The notes: generated from the letters alone by a model not told the origin. A DNA stretch of 56,544 nt from Streptomyces sp. NRRL F-5630 (GCF_000719475.1 NZ_JOGO01000039.1:1-56544); one strand, 5' to 3'; numbered from the stretch's first letter, positions 25,974 through 34,456 are shown. Numbers and translations are program-made.

Positions 25974-26191
25974 GAGCCCGCCGCCCCCTGTCAGGGAGAC
26001 GACGGGCTCTCGCGGATGCGGAACTCCAGGCGATCACCCCTGGCGAACAGCCCCGAGGAACGAGGTGAAGGCATCGCGACCGAAGGCGATCACGTCACCT
26101 TCGGGGCGCTTGCTGTCGCGGACCGGGACCGTGCCGGTGACGGAGGCCAGGTTGGTGGCCACCGCGACACACGTGCCACCCTGACCGCTGT
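25974..26191. repeat. Direct repeat, copy 2
   Basis: Partner of the repeat at 25166-25383, same orientation, offset by about 808 bp. Confidence 0.9.
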
Positions 26192-26225
26192 AGGAAGACG
26201 TACGCCACTGGGGCTTGGTAGTCAT
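26034..26225 (-). CDS. DUF397 protein, copy 2
   Basis: 63-residue DUF397 protein. The ATG overlaps the stop of the XRE regulator by ATGA, so the two are translationally coupled as in typical WhiJ/BldB-like pairs. Residues from about 13 onward are nearly identical to copy 1 at 25225-25419. Its first 12 residues (MTTKPQWRTSSY) differ, which places the recombination edge inside the coding region. Confidence 0.9.
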   Translation of the reverse strand: MTTKPQWRTSSYSGQGGTCVAVATNLASVTGTVPVRDSKRPEGDVIAFGRDAFTSFLGAVRQG

Positions 26226-27055
26226 GCGAGGCCCTTTCGTAGTGCGTGGATCATGGCGACAGTACCCGCAGGGGAAAGCGCGTCGCGCATCAATTGATGG
26301 TAGGCCGCAAGCCTCGGCGCGACAGACGCTGCCACTTGGTCCAGATGGCCACGGTGCGCCGACTCCGCGTACGACAGCAGCGTCCGGTCACGCATCGTCA
26401 AAATCGTGATGGGGAGCCGGAACGAACGCTGGGCGCCGGCGGTGAAGGGGACCACCTGGAGAACGCTGTTCGGTCGTGCGGCGAACTCAAGCAGTCGATC
26501 GAACTGTTCTCGCATGAGTTGCGCGGAACCCATCTGTATGTGCAGGCATCCTTCATCCAGCGCCATGAAGGCAAAAGGAGGCTCGGGGGAACGGTCAAGC
26601 AGACTCTGTCGCTCCAGCAGAAGCTTCACCCGCTCTTCCGCCTGCTCGCGCGTAGCCACGCCACGCCGTACGGCATCCGCCTCAATGGCCCTCGCGTAGT
26701 CGGGGGTCTGGAGCAGGCCAGTGATCACGCCGGTTTCATAGGACCGGATCTCCACCGCACGCCGTTCGTATTCGAGATACTCCACGACTCCTTCGAGCAG
26801 CGGGCGGTTCCTGAGCTTCGCCGCACGTCGTACGAAAACGTCCCCTACCCCGAACACTTGATCGCATCGTGCTGAGAATTGTTGAGTCGGGTGTCTGCGG
26901 CCCGTTTCGACCGCCGAGACGTGGCCGCCGCTGCATCCGAGGAGGTCGCCCAGGTGTTCCTGGGACCAGCCTCGCTCGTCGCGCAGCCTGCGCAGATACG
27001 CCCCGTAGGCGGCAGCGCCCGAGGAAGTGGGGTCGAGAGACTTCCGGTTGACCAT
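26222..27055 (-). CDS. XRE regulator with DUF5753 domain (WhiJ-like)
   Basis: 277-residue regulator. The N-terminal helix-turn-helix spans about 15-70 (LRRLRDERGWSQEHLGDLLG, then VSAVETGRRHPT). The DUF5753 domain covers about 90-270, including ITGLLQTPDYARAI and ALDEGCLHI. Streptomyces carry dozens of such regulators, each with a DUF397 partner; some control development and antibiotic production. ATG 27055 follows AAAGGGG. A longer frame starting at 27136 was not used because composition changes there. It is divergent from the two unknown genes at 27.2 kb. Confidence 0.92.
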   Translation of the reverse strand: MVNRKSLDPTSSGAAAYGAYLRRLRDERGWSQEHLGDLLGCSGGHVSAVETGRRHPTQQFSARCDQVFGVGDVFVRRAAKLRNRPLLEGVVEYLEYERRAVEIRSYETGVITGLLQTPDYARAIEADAVRRGVATREQAEERVKLLLERQSLLDRSPEPPFAFMALDEGCLHIQMGSAQLMREQFDRLLEFAARPNSVLQVVPFTAGAQRSFRLPITILTMRDRTLLSYAESAHRGHLDQVAASVAPRLAAYHQLMRDALSPAGTVAMIHALRKGLA

Positions 27056-27162
27056 CAGCGGCCCCTTTTCACCAATCAGATGACGCAAGTTGATGAGGAA
27101 CCCACGATAAGCCACCTTGGGACCATCGGTAGCCACTTCGCTACACAGAGGAGTGATCCCTC

Positions 27163-27348
27163 ATGCCTTTCCCCTCCCGGCAGTTGGGCGCCACGGCGCG
27201 GTCCGAGTCGGCCCCTTCCCCCACCTGCCCCACCTGTCGCCGCCTCCGCGCGGAGGAACGCGAGGCCGCCGGGCGTGGCGATCACTCCCGTGCCACCGAC
27301 TGCCGCGTGCTCATCGCCCGCCACCCGCACGCGGGAGCGGTGGCGTGA
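27163..27348 (+). CDS. Small conserved streptomycete protein, CxxC motif
   Basis: 61-residue protein with CPTCRRLRAEEREAAGRGDH near residues 22-41 followed by SRATDCRVLIARH. The CxxC and later Cys/His residues could bind zinc. RBS AGGAG is well placed. Small proteins of this look are common beside XRE/DUF397 loci in Streptomyces; no function is known. Its stop overlaps the GTG of the next gene by four bases. Confidence 0.7.
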   Translation: MPFPSRQLGATARSESAPSPTCPTCRRLRAEEREAAGRGDHSRATDCRVLIARHPHAGAVA

Positions 27349-28112
27349 GCGGCGCGTTCCCCGGCACCGTCGCGGCGGCGGCCTCGGTCCACGACACCCC
27401 CTACACCGTGGTGTCGCGGGGTGGGGACGTGCGGAAGGCCGTGCTGCTCGGTCGGGTGCCGGTGCTCGCGCACCACGAGGCGGCGGGCTGGTTGCGGAGT
27501 GAGGCGCTGCGGCTCGCGGTGCGGCTCGATCCCGGACCCGTCGCGCGGTGGCTCGCGCCAGGGCTCGTACGGCCCGTCGCGGCGCGCCGGCCCGACGCCC
27601 CGGCCGCGCTGCGCGCGTGGGCCGAGGACGCGGAACGGCAGAGACGCGTACGAGAAGTGCTCGCCCTGGGCTGTCCGTTCACGTTGCGGTGCCCCGACAT
27701 CGGCGGCACCTGGTACGAGCTGGGCGCCCGCCCGATTCCCCCGGAGGGGACCCACCCCGTACGGGCGAGCGACACCCCCGCGCCGCTCCCGCCCAACCGC
27801 TGCGACGCCGAGACCGACGTCCCCGAGATCATGGGGATCTTCGCGAAGCGCGCGAGTTCCGGAGTCCCCGGCGGGGGTGTCGTGGCCCGTACCCGGTGCG
27901 GTCTCGCCGCGCATGACGGGGTCGAACACGTCGGTGTCGTACGGCCGTTGTGCGACGGGGCCGTCTGGGTCACGTTCACGCGGGAAGTGCCCCCGTACCA
28001 GGCCCGCCGCCTCCCGTTCTGCCCTCGCCCACAGCCCGGCCCCCACCCATGCGGCCTCTACCCCGGCCACCCCGGCAGGTGCGTGCTCGCGACAACAGGC
28101 GCGCCCGCTTAG
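27345..28112 (+). CDS. Hypothetical protein, coupled to the 61-aa gene
   Basis: 255-residue protein I do not recognise. The N-terminal part is helical and Arg/Leu/Ala-rich. The C-terminal 120 residues have several Cys and His (CRCPDIGG-like, RTRCGLAAHDG, and GPHPCGLYPGHPGRC), suggesting metal binding. Translation is coupled to the preceding small protein through GTGA. The gene has normal high-GC codon use. The pair sits opposite the XRE regulator and may belong to the same accessory module. Confidence 0.65.
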   Translation: MSGAFPGTVAAAASVHDTPYTVVSRGGDVRKAVLLGRVPVLAHHEAAGWLRSEALRLAVRLDPGPVARWLAPGLVRPVAARRPDAPAALRAWAEDAERQRRVREVLALGCPFTLRCPDIGGTWYELGARPIPPEGTHPVRASDTPAPLPPNRCDAETDVPEIMGIFAKRASSGVPGGGVVARTRCGLAAHDGVEHVGVVRPLCDGAVWVTFTREVPPYQARRLPFCPRPQPGPHPCGLYPGHPGRCVLATTGAPA

Positions 28113-28149
28113 GTACTCGGACCTGCCGACGCCCCTCGCGGGCCTTCTG

Positions 28150-28869
28150 TCACTCCGCTCCGCCAAGCAGCCGGAACTCGTTGCCGTCCGGGTCGGTGAG
28201 GACCGCGTGGCCATCCTCCCGGGCGAGGAGGCGGGCGCCGAGGGCCTGGAGGCGGGCCGCCTCGGACTCGTACGTGCCCGGGGCCTCCGGGACGAGGTCC
28301 GGGGCGAAGCGGTCGGGCGCGGTGCGGGGCATCAGCGGGGGGCCGCCCCACGTGAACTTCGTTCCCCCGGCCGGGGACTGGATCGCCGTCTCCTCCCCCT
28401 CGTCCCACACCAGCGGCCAGCCCAGCGCCTCGCTCCAGAACACGCCCACCGCGTGGGTGCCGTCGCACGCCAGCGCGCCGATCCTGCCGCAGCCCGCCAG
28501 GAAGGCGTTGCCCGCCTCGATCACGCAGAACTCGTTGCCCTCGGGGTCCGCGAGCACCCGATGGCCCTCCTCCGGGCGCTGGCCCACGTCCGTGTGCCGG
28601 GCCCCGAGGGACAAGGCGCGCGCCACGGTGTCCTCCTGGTCCGCGGGCGACGCGCTCGTCAGGTCGAAGTGCTGCCGGTTCTGCGCCGTCTTGGGTGCCG
28701 CCCCGGGCCGGAAGCGGAGGGGGAGGCCGGGGTTGGTGGCCGGGGTGAACTCGTGGCAGCCGTCGGGCCGTTCCCCCACATCCCCGCCGCCGAGCAGGTC
28801 GCACCAGAAGCGGGAGAGGCGCGCGGGGTCCTGCGCCGAGAGGCAGAGCGCGTCGAGTCGTACGGTCAT
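28150..28869 (-). CDS. VOC (glyoxalase-like) protein, two domains
   Basis: 239-residue protein with two glyoxalase/bleomycin-resistance-like VOC modules. The first spans about 1-118 (LDALCLSAQDPARLSRFW to LADPEGNEFCVIE), the second about 125-239 (ACDGTHAVGVFWSEALGWP to LTDPDGNEFRLL). The DPxGNEF ends with metal-ligand Glu are intact in both. Streptomyces two-domain VOC proteins are usually uncharacterised; small-molecule binding or modification is likely. ATG 28869 chosen by domain start; no clear ribosome binding site. Confidence 0.88.
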   Translation of the reverse strand: MTVRLDALCLSAQDPARLSRFWCDLLGGGDVGERPDGCHEFTPATNPGLPLRFRPGAAPKTAQNRQHFDLTSASPADQEDTVARALSLGARHTDVGQRPEEGHRVLADPEGNEFCVIEAGNAFLAGCGRIGALACDGTHAVGVFWSEALGWPLVWDEGEETAIQSPAGGTKFTWGGPPLMPRTAPDRFAPDLVPEAPGTYESEAARLQALGARLLAREDGHAVLTDPDGNEFRLLGGAE

Positions 28870-29114
28870 GGGGTTCCGATCTGCGCGGGGAGGTGCGGGA
28901 TGGTCGCCACGACCACGAGCACCCCCCAGGAAGGAAACGGCCTCATCCTCGGCGCAGTACGCCCTTCCCACCACAGGATTTTCGCCCGCGATTTCGCGGT
29001 GGAGCGCCATGTACGTGCCAAGCCGGTCACGAAAGTGGTGACAGGTGGTGCGGGCCGGATGTACTCAGTACCGTGTGAGCGCGCCGTGAGCCGACCCGCA
29101 CAAGGGAGTTGTCC

Positions 29115-29777
29115 GTGAATCGCCGTACCGCGTCCGTCCTGACGACCGGGGTCGCACTCGCGCTGGCCGCGTCTCTCTCCGCGTGCGGGGGTGACGACTC
29201 CGGGTCGAAGAAGGACGATGGCGTCAAGGGCGCGGAGCCGACGAGGAGCAGCGCCGAGCCGAGTCCTTCACCGAGCCGGAGCGAGAAGACCGCGGAGCGG
29301 CCGAAGATCGAGCTGCCGGAAGACCTGAAGATCGCGTTCGACTGGCCCGGCACAGGGGACACGAAGAAGGACGCTGTCTACAAGGACACCGAAGAGTTCA
29401 TCAAGTCGCTCCAGATGGCTGTCACGCGGCAGAAGCCCACGGACCCCGGCTTCCGCTTCTACGCGTCCGGGGAGGCCGCTGCCAACGCCCAGGCTTACGT
29501 GCAGCGCTTCGTGGACACGAACGACCGTGTCACCGGCTCCATGCGCTACACGAAGCCGAACCTCAAGCTCAACGACGACGGGACGGCGGGCTTCGTCTAC
29601 TGCGAGGACCAGAGCAAGGCGTACCGCAAGAGTGTCAAGACCGGAAAGACGAAACTCACCCAGGGTTCGAAGGACGACTACGTCCTCTACAACGCCCGCC
29701 TGCGCCTGAACGACCAAGGCGTCTGGGTCACCGAGAAGCTGATCTCCGACGCCGGGAGTGCGCTGTGCCAGCCATGA
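29115..29777 (+). CDS. Secreted lipoprotein, unknown function
   Basis: 220-residue lipoprotein. The signal peptide ends in the lipobox LSAC, with C25 lipidated. A Ser/Glu/Lys-rich linker (about 26-70) precedes a folded domain (about 75-220) that recalls small extracellular proteins with an NTF2-like or cystatin-like shape (DTEEFIKSLQMAV, TGSMRYTKPNLKL, GVWVTEKLIS). GTG 29115 follows AAGGGAG six bases upstream. It overlaps the next gene by ATGA, so both secreted proteins are made together. Confidence 0.82.
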   Translation: MNRRTASVLTTGVALALAASLSACGGDDSGSKKDDGVKGAEPTRSSAEPSPSPSRSEKTAERPKIELPEDLKIAFDWPGTGDTKKDAVYKDTEEFIKSLQMAVTRQKPTDPGFRFYASGEAAANAQAYVQRFVDTNDRVTGSMRYTKPNLKLNDDGTAGFVYCEDQSKAYRKSVKTGKTKLTQGSKDDYVLYNARLRLNDQGVWVTEKLISDAGSALCQP

Positions 29778-30796
29778 CGACGAAGCGGCTCGCCCTCCCC
29801 GTGGCGGTGACCGGCGTGCTTCTTCTGGCCGCCGTGCCCGCGCACGCCGGTACCGGGGACGACTTCGGCGGCGACCAGGCCCACGTCTCCGGCGACGCCA
29901 ACCCCGACGGCGCGCTGTCCGCCACCGCGGGCGCCGTCGTCTTCGATCGTTCGCACAACGGCTCCGGTGCCAAGGCCGGTCCCGTCACCGCCGCCTCGGA
30001 CTGGACCCCGCCCGCCTGTTACTACGCGCCGAAGTACTCTCCCGCCCAGCTCAAGGCGTACCTGGAGCCGATCTGGGCGGCCGAGTCCACCGGCTACGAG
30101 TGGGACGCGAAGCAGCGGGCGTACTACAAGGACGGCGACTACCCGGAGTTCAACAAGGAGAAGACCGGCAAGGGGTACTGGTGGGCCTCGTACGTCACGC
30201 CCGGCCGTGAGGGCGAGCCCGGGGCGCTCGACTGCGACAAGCCGATCTTCTGGGTCGACAAGGGCGATCCGCCGCCCGCCGGTATCCCGCAGGCCATCAC
30301 CCCGGAGATGCTCGCGCGCCTCGCGTACGCCGAGGTCCGCGTCCCCTCCACGAAGGTGCGGCTCGCGCCCGGGGACGCCTCGAAGGTGAACCTGCCGACG
30401 TGGGCCTGGCTGGACGCGGGCGACTTCGCGCCGGTGTCGGTGACGGCCTCCGTGCCGCTGCTCGGCATCCGGGCGACGACGACGGCGACCGCGCACTCGC
30501 TCGCGCTCGAACCCGGCACGCCCGACGCCCGCACCCTGCCCGGCTCAGGGGTCTGCCCGCTCGCGGGCGGGCGGATCGGCGAGCCCTTCGCGCGGGGCAA
30601 GGCGGACCGCACACCGCCGTGCGGGGTCACGTATCTGCGCTCCTCGGGAGACGCGACCTTCCCGCTGCGTGCCACGCTCACCTGGAAGATCAACTGGACC
30701 GGTACGGGGGTCGCCGCGCCGCAACCGCTCCCGGACGGGAGCTTCGGCGCGGAGCAGGATGTCACGGTACGGGAGATCCAGTCCGTCAACCGCTGA
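29774..30796 (+). CDS. Secreted protein coupled to the lipoprotein
   Basis: 340-residue protein with a signal peptide (1-25, ending VPAHA). No catalytic motif is recognised. The mature part contains an aromatic region (CYYAPKYSPAQLKAYLEPIW and GKGYWWASYV) and beta-rich repeats ending in WKINWTGTG. Four cysteines could form two disulfides. Pairing with the upstream lipoprotein by a 4-bp overlap suggests an envelope complex. Its 3' end overlaps the convergent TetR gene by 11 bp. Confidence 0.8.
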   Translation: MTTKRLALPVAVTGVLLLAAVPAHAGTGDDFGGDQAHVSGDANPDGALSATAGAVVFDRSHNGSGAKAGPVTAASDWTPPACYYAPKYSPAQLKAYLEPIWAAESTGYEWDAKQRAYYKDGDYPEFNKEKTGKGYWWASYVTPGREGEPGALDCDKPIFWVDKGDPPPAGIPQAITPEMLARLAYAEVRVPSTKVRLAPGDASKVNLPTWAWLDAGDFAPVSVTASVPLLGIRATTTATAHSLALEPGTPDARTLPGSGVCPLAGGRIGEPFARGKADRTPPCGVTYLRSSGDATFPLRATLTWKINWTGTGVAAPQPLPDGSFGAEQDVTVREIQSVNR

Positions 30797-31724
30797 CCGG
30801 GCCCCCCTCGTCCGCCCCGCGCGAGGAGGCCCGGCGGGCGACCGTCTCGGCCATGCCGGGGAGGAAGTCCGCGAAGAGGTCGTGCACTTCGTTGACGAGA
30901 GGGCGCAGCACGCGGAACCGGGAGAGGCGGACGCCGTGCGCGGTGAGGCGGGCGGCGCGCTCGGCGAGGCGGTACGTCTTCTCATTGCCCTCCGAGCGGT
31001 CGAAGACCCAGTACAGGACCAGGCCCATCTGTGCCAGCCACATCAACTCGGGCAAGGCGTCGGCGAGTTCCGGCGTCACCTTCGCCCTGGAACCGGCGAG
31101 GACCTCGCGGTGGATGTCGAGCGAGACGTCCCGCGCCGGCTCGGACTCGGGTGAGAAGGGGCTCAGGGGGCTGTCGGGGTCGGCGGCGTTCTTGAAGAAC
31201 TGACCGGCGAAACCGTGGTACGGGGCGGCGACTTCGAGCCACGCCTTGAGGACACCCAGGAAGCGCTTCTCGAAGTCCCGCTCCCCGTCGAGCACAGGGC
31301 GCACGGCCACCGCGTGCTCGGCGACGATGCGGTCGTAGAACCCTTGGACGAGGTGTTCCTTGCCTGCGAAGTAGTAGTACGCGTTGCCGACCGAGACCCC
31401 GGCCTCCTGCGCGATGGCCCGCATGGTCGTCTTGTCGTACCCGCGCTCGCGGAAGAGACGGAGGGCGGTCTCGATGATGAGGGCCCGGGTCTGCTCGCCC
31501 TTGGGGAGGTTCTTCTGCCGGGAAGCACTCCCGGCCCTCCCGGCCGCACCGGCCCCCTCGGCCTCCCGGGTCCGCCTGGGCTCACCGACCGCCTCGGCCT
31601 TCCCGGCCCCCTCAGGCTCACCGACCGCCTCGGCCTCCCCGCAGGACTTCCCGGAAAACTTCCCGGAACGCGGCGCGGGGCCCGCCTCCTCCGGCTCGGG
31701 ACCCCGCGCCTCTTCGCTGTTCAT
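30786..31724 (-). CDS. TetR family transcriptional regulator
   Basis: 312-residue regulator. The TetR helix-turn-helix starts near residue 75 (ALIIETALRLFRERGYDKTT, then AIAQEAGVSVGNAYYYF). A C-terminal ligand domain follows to the end. The unusual N-terminal 70 residues are disordered with imperfect EAEAVGEP/EGAG repeats. It lies 23 bp after the membrane DCC-protein gene and probably shares its promoter. Two perfect TTGAAC-NN-GTTCAA operators sit upstream of that promoter, consistent with autoregulation. Start ATG 31724; alternative GTG just upstream. Confidence 0.9.
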   Translation of the reverse strand: MNSEEARGPEPEEAGPAPRSGKFSGKSCGEAEAVGEPEGAGKAEAVGEPRRTREAEGAGAAGRAGSASRQKNLPKGEQTRALIIETALRLFRERGYDKTTMRAIAQEAGVSVGNAYYYFAGKEHLVQGFYDRIVAEHAVAVRPVLDGERDFEKRFLGVLKAWLEVAAPYHGFAGQFFKNAADPDSPLSPFSPESEPARDVSLDIHREVLAGSRAKVTPELADALPELMWLAQMGLVLYWVFDRSEGNEKTYRLAERAARLTAHGVRLSRFRVLRPLVNEVHDLFADFLPGMAETVARRASSRGADEGGPVSG

Positions 31725-31747
31725 CTCCTCGACCACGACACCCGACC

Positions 31748-32563
31748 CTAGGCCACCTCGCCCCCTCCCCAGCGGTCCGGCCCCGGCCGCCTGTACACCC
31801 AGCCGCGCTCGGGCAGGTACTCCCAGCCGTCCACGCGGCGGCAGCCCCCCGCGCCGCAGCCCTCGGGCTGCCGCCGCGCCTCGCGCCACCTCGCCGCGCG
31901 CAGGACCGCGGTCCGGGCGAGCCGCGCACCCGCCGGGGTGCTCAGCCGCAGGGCCAGCGACCGGTACTCCGCGAGCGCCCACAGGCAGACGATCCAGGCG
32001 GCCGGCCCCCGGTAGACCTGCCCACCGTCCCCGACGACCGTGATCTCGGCGAGCGTCGCGGCCTGGTCGAGACCGGGGAAGCGGGCCGCGGCCTCGGCGG
32101 AGCCGACGGGAACGAAGGCGAGCGGGACGAGCTGCGGTCTGCCGCCGAGCCACTTCCGTACGTACGAGCACAGGGAGCACTCGGCGTCGTAGAGCACCGT
32201 GAGGCCGAAGACCTCGCCCCCTTCGCCCCGGGGGCGGATCTTGTTGAGCACGTACACGTTCCCCAGGTGCAGGACACCGAGCACGAGCAGGACGACACCG
32301 AGCTTGACCGAGAGCGCCTCGAAGACGCCCGAAGCGTCCCGTACCACCTTGTCGGAGCGCAGGTAGAGCGCCACGAAACCGAGGTTGACGAGGTAGAAGC
32401 CGACGACGAGCAAACGGTTCACCGCCTCGGCGAGCGGCTCGTTCCCCTTGAGGACGTCCGCGAGGAAGATCCGCCCGTTGCTGCTGAGCGTCCGCGCGAC
32501 CCAGACCGTGAGCCCGACGCTGATGGCCAGGTACACGACGTACGTGACAACCGTGAGGTCCAT
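31748..32563 (-). CDS. Membrane protein fused to a DCC (DUF393) thioredoxin-like domain
   Basis: 271-residue protein. Three transmembrane helices (about 3-22, 49-68, 84-107) are followed by a DUF393/DCC domain (about 120-215) with the redox motif AECSLC (C129, C132). The tail is Cys/Trp-rich ([13 protein letters not shown]). DCC proteins are thiol-disulfide oxidoreductase-like. The membrane anchor suggests action at the inner face of the membrane. It is the first gene of a two-gene unit with tetR and lies directly downstream of the operators at 32599-32658. Confidence 0.85.
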   Translation of the reverse strand: MDLTVVTYVVYLAISVGLTVWVARTLSSNGRIFLADVLKGNEPLAEAVNRLLVVGFYLVNLGFVALYLRSDKVVRDASGVFEALSVKLGVVLLVLGVLHLGNVYVLNKIRPRGEGGEVFGLTVLYDAECSLCSYVRKWLGGRPQLVPLAFVPVGSAEAAARFPGLDQAATLAEITVVGDGGQVYRGPAAWIVCLWALAEYRSLALRLSTPAGARLARTAVLRAARWREARRQPEGCGAGGCRRVDGWEYLPERGWVYRRPGPDRWGGGEVA

Positions 32564-32598
32564 TGCCCCACCTTTCTTCCCTCGAACCGGCTGAACAC

Positions 32599-32658
32599 TT
32601 GAACGCGTTCAAAAGTGCCGTCGTCGATGACGGTAGACTCGTTCTTGAACATGTTCAA
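32599..32658. promoter_or_regulatory. Paired TetR operators over the DCC-tetR promoter
   Basis: Two perfect 14-bp palindromes, TTGAACGCGTTCAA (32599-32612) and TTGAACATGTTCAA (32645-32658), have centres 46 bp apart. On the minus strand the distal one supplies TTGAAC as a -35, followed after exactly 17 bp by TACCGT as -10. Binding would occlude the promoter, and the proximal site lies just downstream of the start point. Confidence 0.8.
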
Positions 32659-33012
32659 GTCCGGAGCCGGGGCCGATTCGAGGGCGCTTCCGGGCAATTT
32701 CGGCGTGCTGTCGGGGCCAGGACCGGAACGCCTCGCCCGGTCCGGCGGGACCGGGCCAGACGACGGTGCGGCGGCCGGTCCCGCCGGTGGCGCCCGGGAC
32801 GACGCCGAGGACGGGGCATACGAGGTGGTGTGCGCGGTGTTCAGTCAAGGCGGGCGACTCGCGGCGGGCATGTCGCGGACGCCCGGCACCCGCGCGTACG
32901 TCGCAGCCGCTCCGGCCCTTCCGGTGTGCACGGACACGTGCGGGACGGCAAGGTGGAAGCCGCGGACGGCGTGCCGTGCGCGGCTCGGCTACGACTGAAG
33001 AGGGATGACGGC
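32659..33012. other. Spacer before msrA, no convincing gene
   Basis: About 350 bp. Plus-strand frames (for example from 32615) have no recognisable features and would start inside the operator region. The msrA promoter is expected near the right end. Confidence 0.5.
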
Positions 33013-33522
33013 ATGGCGCAGACGGAGAAGGCGGTCCTCGCGGGCGGCTGCTTCTGGGGGATGCAGGACCTGGTGCGCAAGCAGCCCGGGGTGGTCTCGA
33101 CCCGGGTGGGCTACACGGGCGGCGAGGTCGCGAACGCCACGTACCGCAACCACGAGGGGCACGCCGAGGCGATCGAGATCCTCTACGACCCCGAGCGCAC
33201 CAGCTACCGGAACCTCCTGGAGTTCTTCTTCCAGATCCACGACCCGTCCACGAAGGACAGGCAGGGCAACGACATCGGTTCGAGCTACCGCTCCGCGATC
33301 TTCTACACGAACGAGGAGCAGCGCGAGACGGCCGAGCGCACGATCAGGGATGTCGACGCGAGCGGCCTGTGGCCGGGCAAGGTCGTGACCGAGGTCGAGC
33401 CCGCGGGCGACTTCTGGGAGGCCGAGCCGGAGCACCAGGACTACCTGGTGCGCTACCCGGAGGGCTACACGTGCCACTTCCCGCGACCGAACTGGAAGCT
33501 GCCCTCCGCCGAGGCGAAGTGA
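33013..33522 (+). CDS. msrA: Peptide-methionine (S)-S-oxide reductase
   Basis: 169-residue MsrA that repairs methionine-S-sulfoxide in oxidised proteins in the cytoplasm. The catalytic motif GGCFWGM places the nucleophile at C13. [13 protein letters not shown] (near 46-58), the FFQIHDPS block and [15 protein letters not shown] near the C-terminus are conserved. Length is that of the single-domain enzyme. ATG 33013 follows GAGGG. Monocistronic, with a terminator downstream and a convergent tetR gene. Confidence 0.97.
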   Translation: MAQTEKAVLAGGCFWGMQDLVRKQPGVVSTRVGYTGGEVANATYRNHEGHAEAIEILYDPERTSYRNLLEFFFQIHDPSTKDRQGNDIGSSYRSAIFYTNEEQRETAERTIRDVDASGLWPGKVVTEVEPAGDFWEAEPEHQDYLVRYPEGYTCHFPRPNWKLPSAEAK

Positions 33523-33605
33523 GACGGCGGGGACGGTAGCGACAGGCGACGGTACGGGGCGGGGACGGTAGCCCTGAACGGTAGCGGCAGGCGGCGGTCC
33601 CGGGC

Positions 33606-33641
33606 GGGGCGGGCGTTCACCAGGCGGTGGACGCCCGCCCC
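33606..33641. terminator. Terminator between msrA and tetR
   Basis: Arms GGGGCGGGCGTTcACC (33606-33621) and GGTgGACGCCCGCCCC (33626-33641) are followed by TTTCC. It serves msrA, and possibly the convergent tetR gene. Upstream, 33525-33600 is a degenerate repeat of GGGGACGGTAGC-like words. Confidence 0.75.
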
Positions 33642-33764
33642 TTTCCTGGGGGGGGGCCGAGGGTGACGCGGGCGGCGGGGGCTCAGCGAGGTCCGGCGCG
33701 CGTCGGCCGCCCCTGGTCCCCCGCCCTCACGCACCTCCCGCCCCGTGCCCCACCCCCCGCCTCC

Positions 33765-34343
33765 TCACGCGCCCGGCACGATTCCGTCGATCAGCAGGTC
33801 GAGACGCGCTTCCCCGCCCTCCGTGGGGACCCGTCCCGTCGCGGACAGGACGGAGATGCCGTGCAGCGCCGCCCACAGCAGCTCCGCGCGCCCCTCCCGG
33901 GCGTCCGTCTCCTCGGGCAGCGCCTCCACGAAGGCGTCGAAGGTGTCGCGCAGCACCTCCGGCGTCTCCTCGCCGGCGAACGTCAAGCCGGTCGGCATGA
34001 CGAACATGGCCTGGTAGAGCGCCTCGTGCTCGACGGCGAAGTCCAGGTAGGCCCCGCACACCGCCCGGACCACGCTCCGCCGCCCGGGCCCCGCCGCGGC
34101 CCGCGCCCGCCGCAGCAGAGCGCCCAGTTCGGCGAAACCCTCCTCGGCGACCGCTTCGACGATCGCGCCCTTCCCCTTGAAATGGCTGTAGAGCACGGGC
34201 TGGCTGTACTCCACCCGTTCCGCGAGGCGGCGGGTGGTGACCGCCTCCCAGCCCTCGGACTCGGCCAACTCCCGTGCCACGGAAAGGATCAGCCGGTGCC
34301 GCTCGGCTCGTTCACGTTCGCGACGGTTCGCTGTGATGGACAT
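33765..34343 (-). CDS. TetR family regulator of the DUF4267 gene
   Basis: 192-residue regulator. The helix-turn-helix covers about 15-60 (ILSVARELAESEGWEAVTTR, then LAERVEYSQPVLYSHFKGK). A TetR_C-like domain follows (VEHEALYQAMFVMPTGL). It is divergent from a small membrane protein gene, and the 113-bp intergenic region contains two CTAGC-N3-GCTAG operators. The ATG at 34343 follows TAGAAT by seven bases without a spaced ribosome binding site, so the transcript is probably leaderless. Confidence 0.92.
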   Translation of the reverse strand: MSITANRRERERAERHRLILSVARELAESEGWEAVTTRRLAERVEYSQPVLYSHFKGKGAIVEAVAEEGFAELGALLRRARAAAGPGRRSVVRAVCGAYLDFAVEHEALYQAMFVMPTGLTFAGEETPEVLRDTFDAFVEALPEETDAREGRAELLWAALHGISVLSATGRVPTEGGEARLDLLIDGIVPGA

Positions 34344-34350
34344 GCTCCGA

Positions 34351-34399
34351 ATTCTAGCGTCGCTAGACAACAGGCCGACGCTATGCCTAGCATTGCTAG
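34351..34399. promoter_or_regulatory. Divergent promoters with two CTAGC-N3-GCTAG operators
   Basis: CTAGCGTCGCTAG (34354-34366) and CTAGCATTGCTAG (34387-34399) have centres 33 bp apart, about three helical turns. The first overlaps TAGAAT (34351-34356, minus strand), the -10 of the tetR gene. For the plus-strand gene, TAGACA (34364-34369) and TAGCAT (34388-34393) with an 18-bp spacer form a plausible promoter overlapping both operators. Confidence 0.8.
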
Positions 34400-34456
34400 C
34401 GAAGAGAGCGGCGCTCGACACGAGGTCGGCGCCGACCGAAGGGGAGTACGCCCGTC

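Noticed and set aside
31163..31742. Gly/Pro-rich ORFs in other frames across the TetR N-terminus
   Set aside because: They arise from the repetitive coding sequence of the disordered N-terminus.
32563..33012. Plus-strand frame leading into msrA
   Set aside because: It would begin in the TetR operator region and adds 150 residues with no family match; MsrA is complete from 33013.
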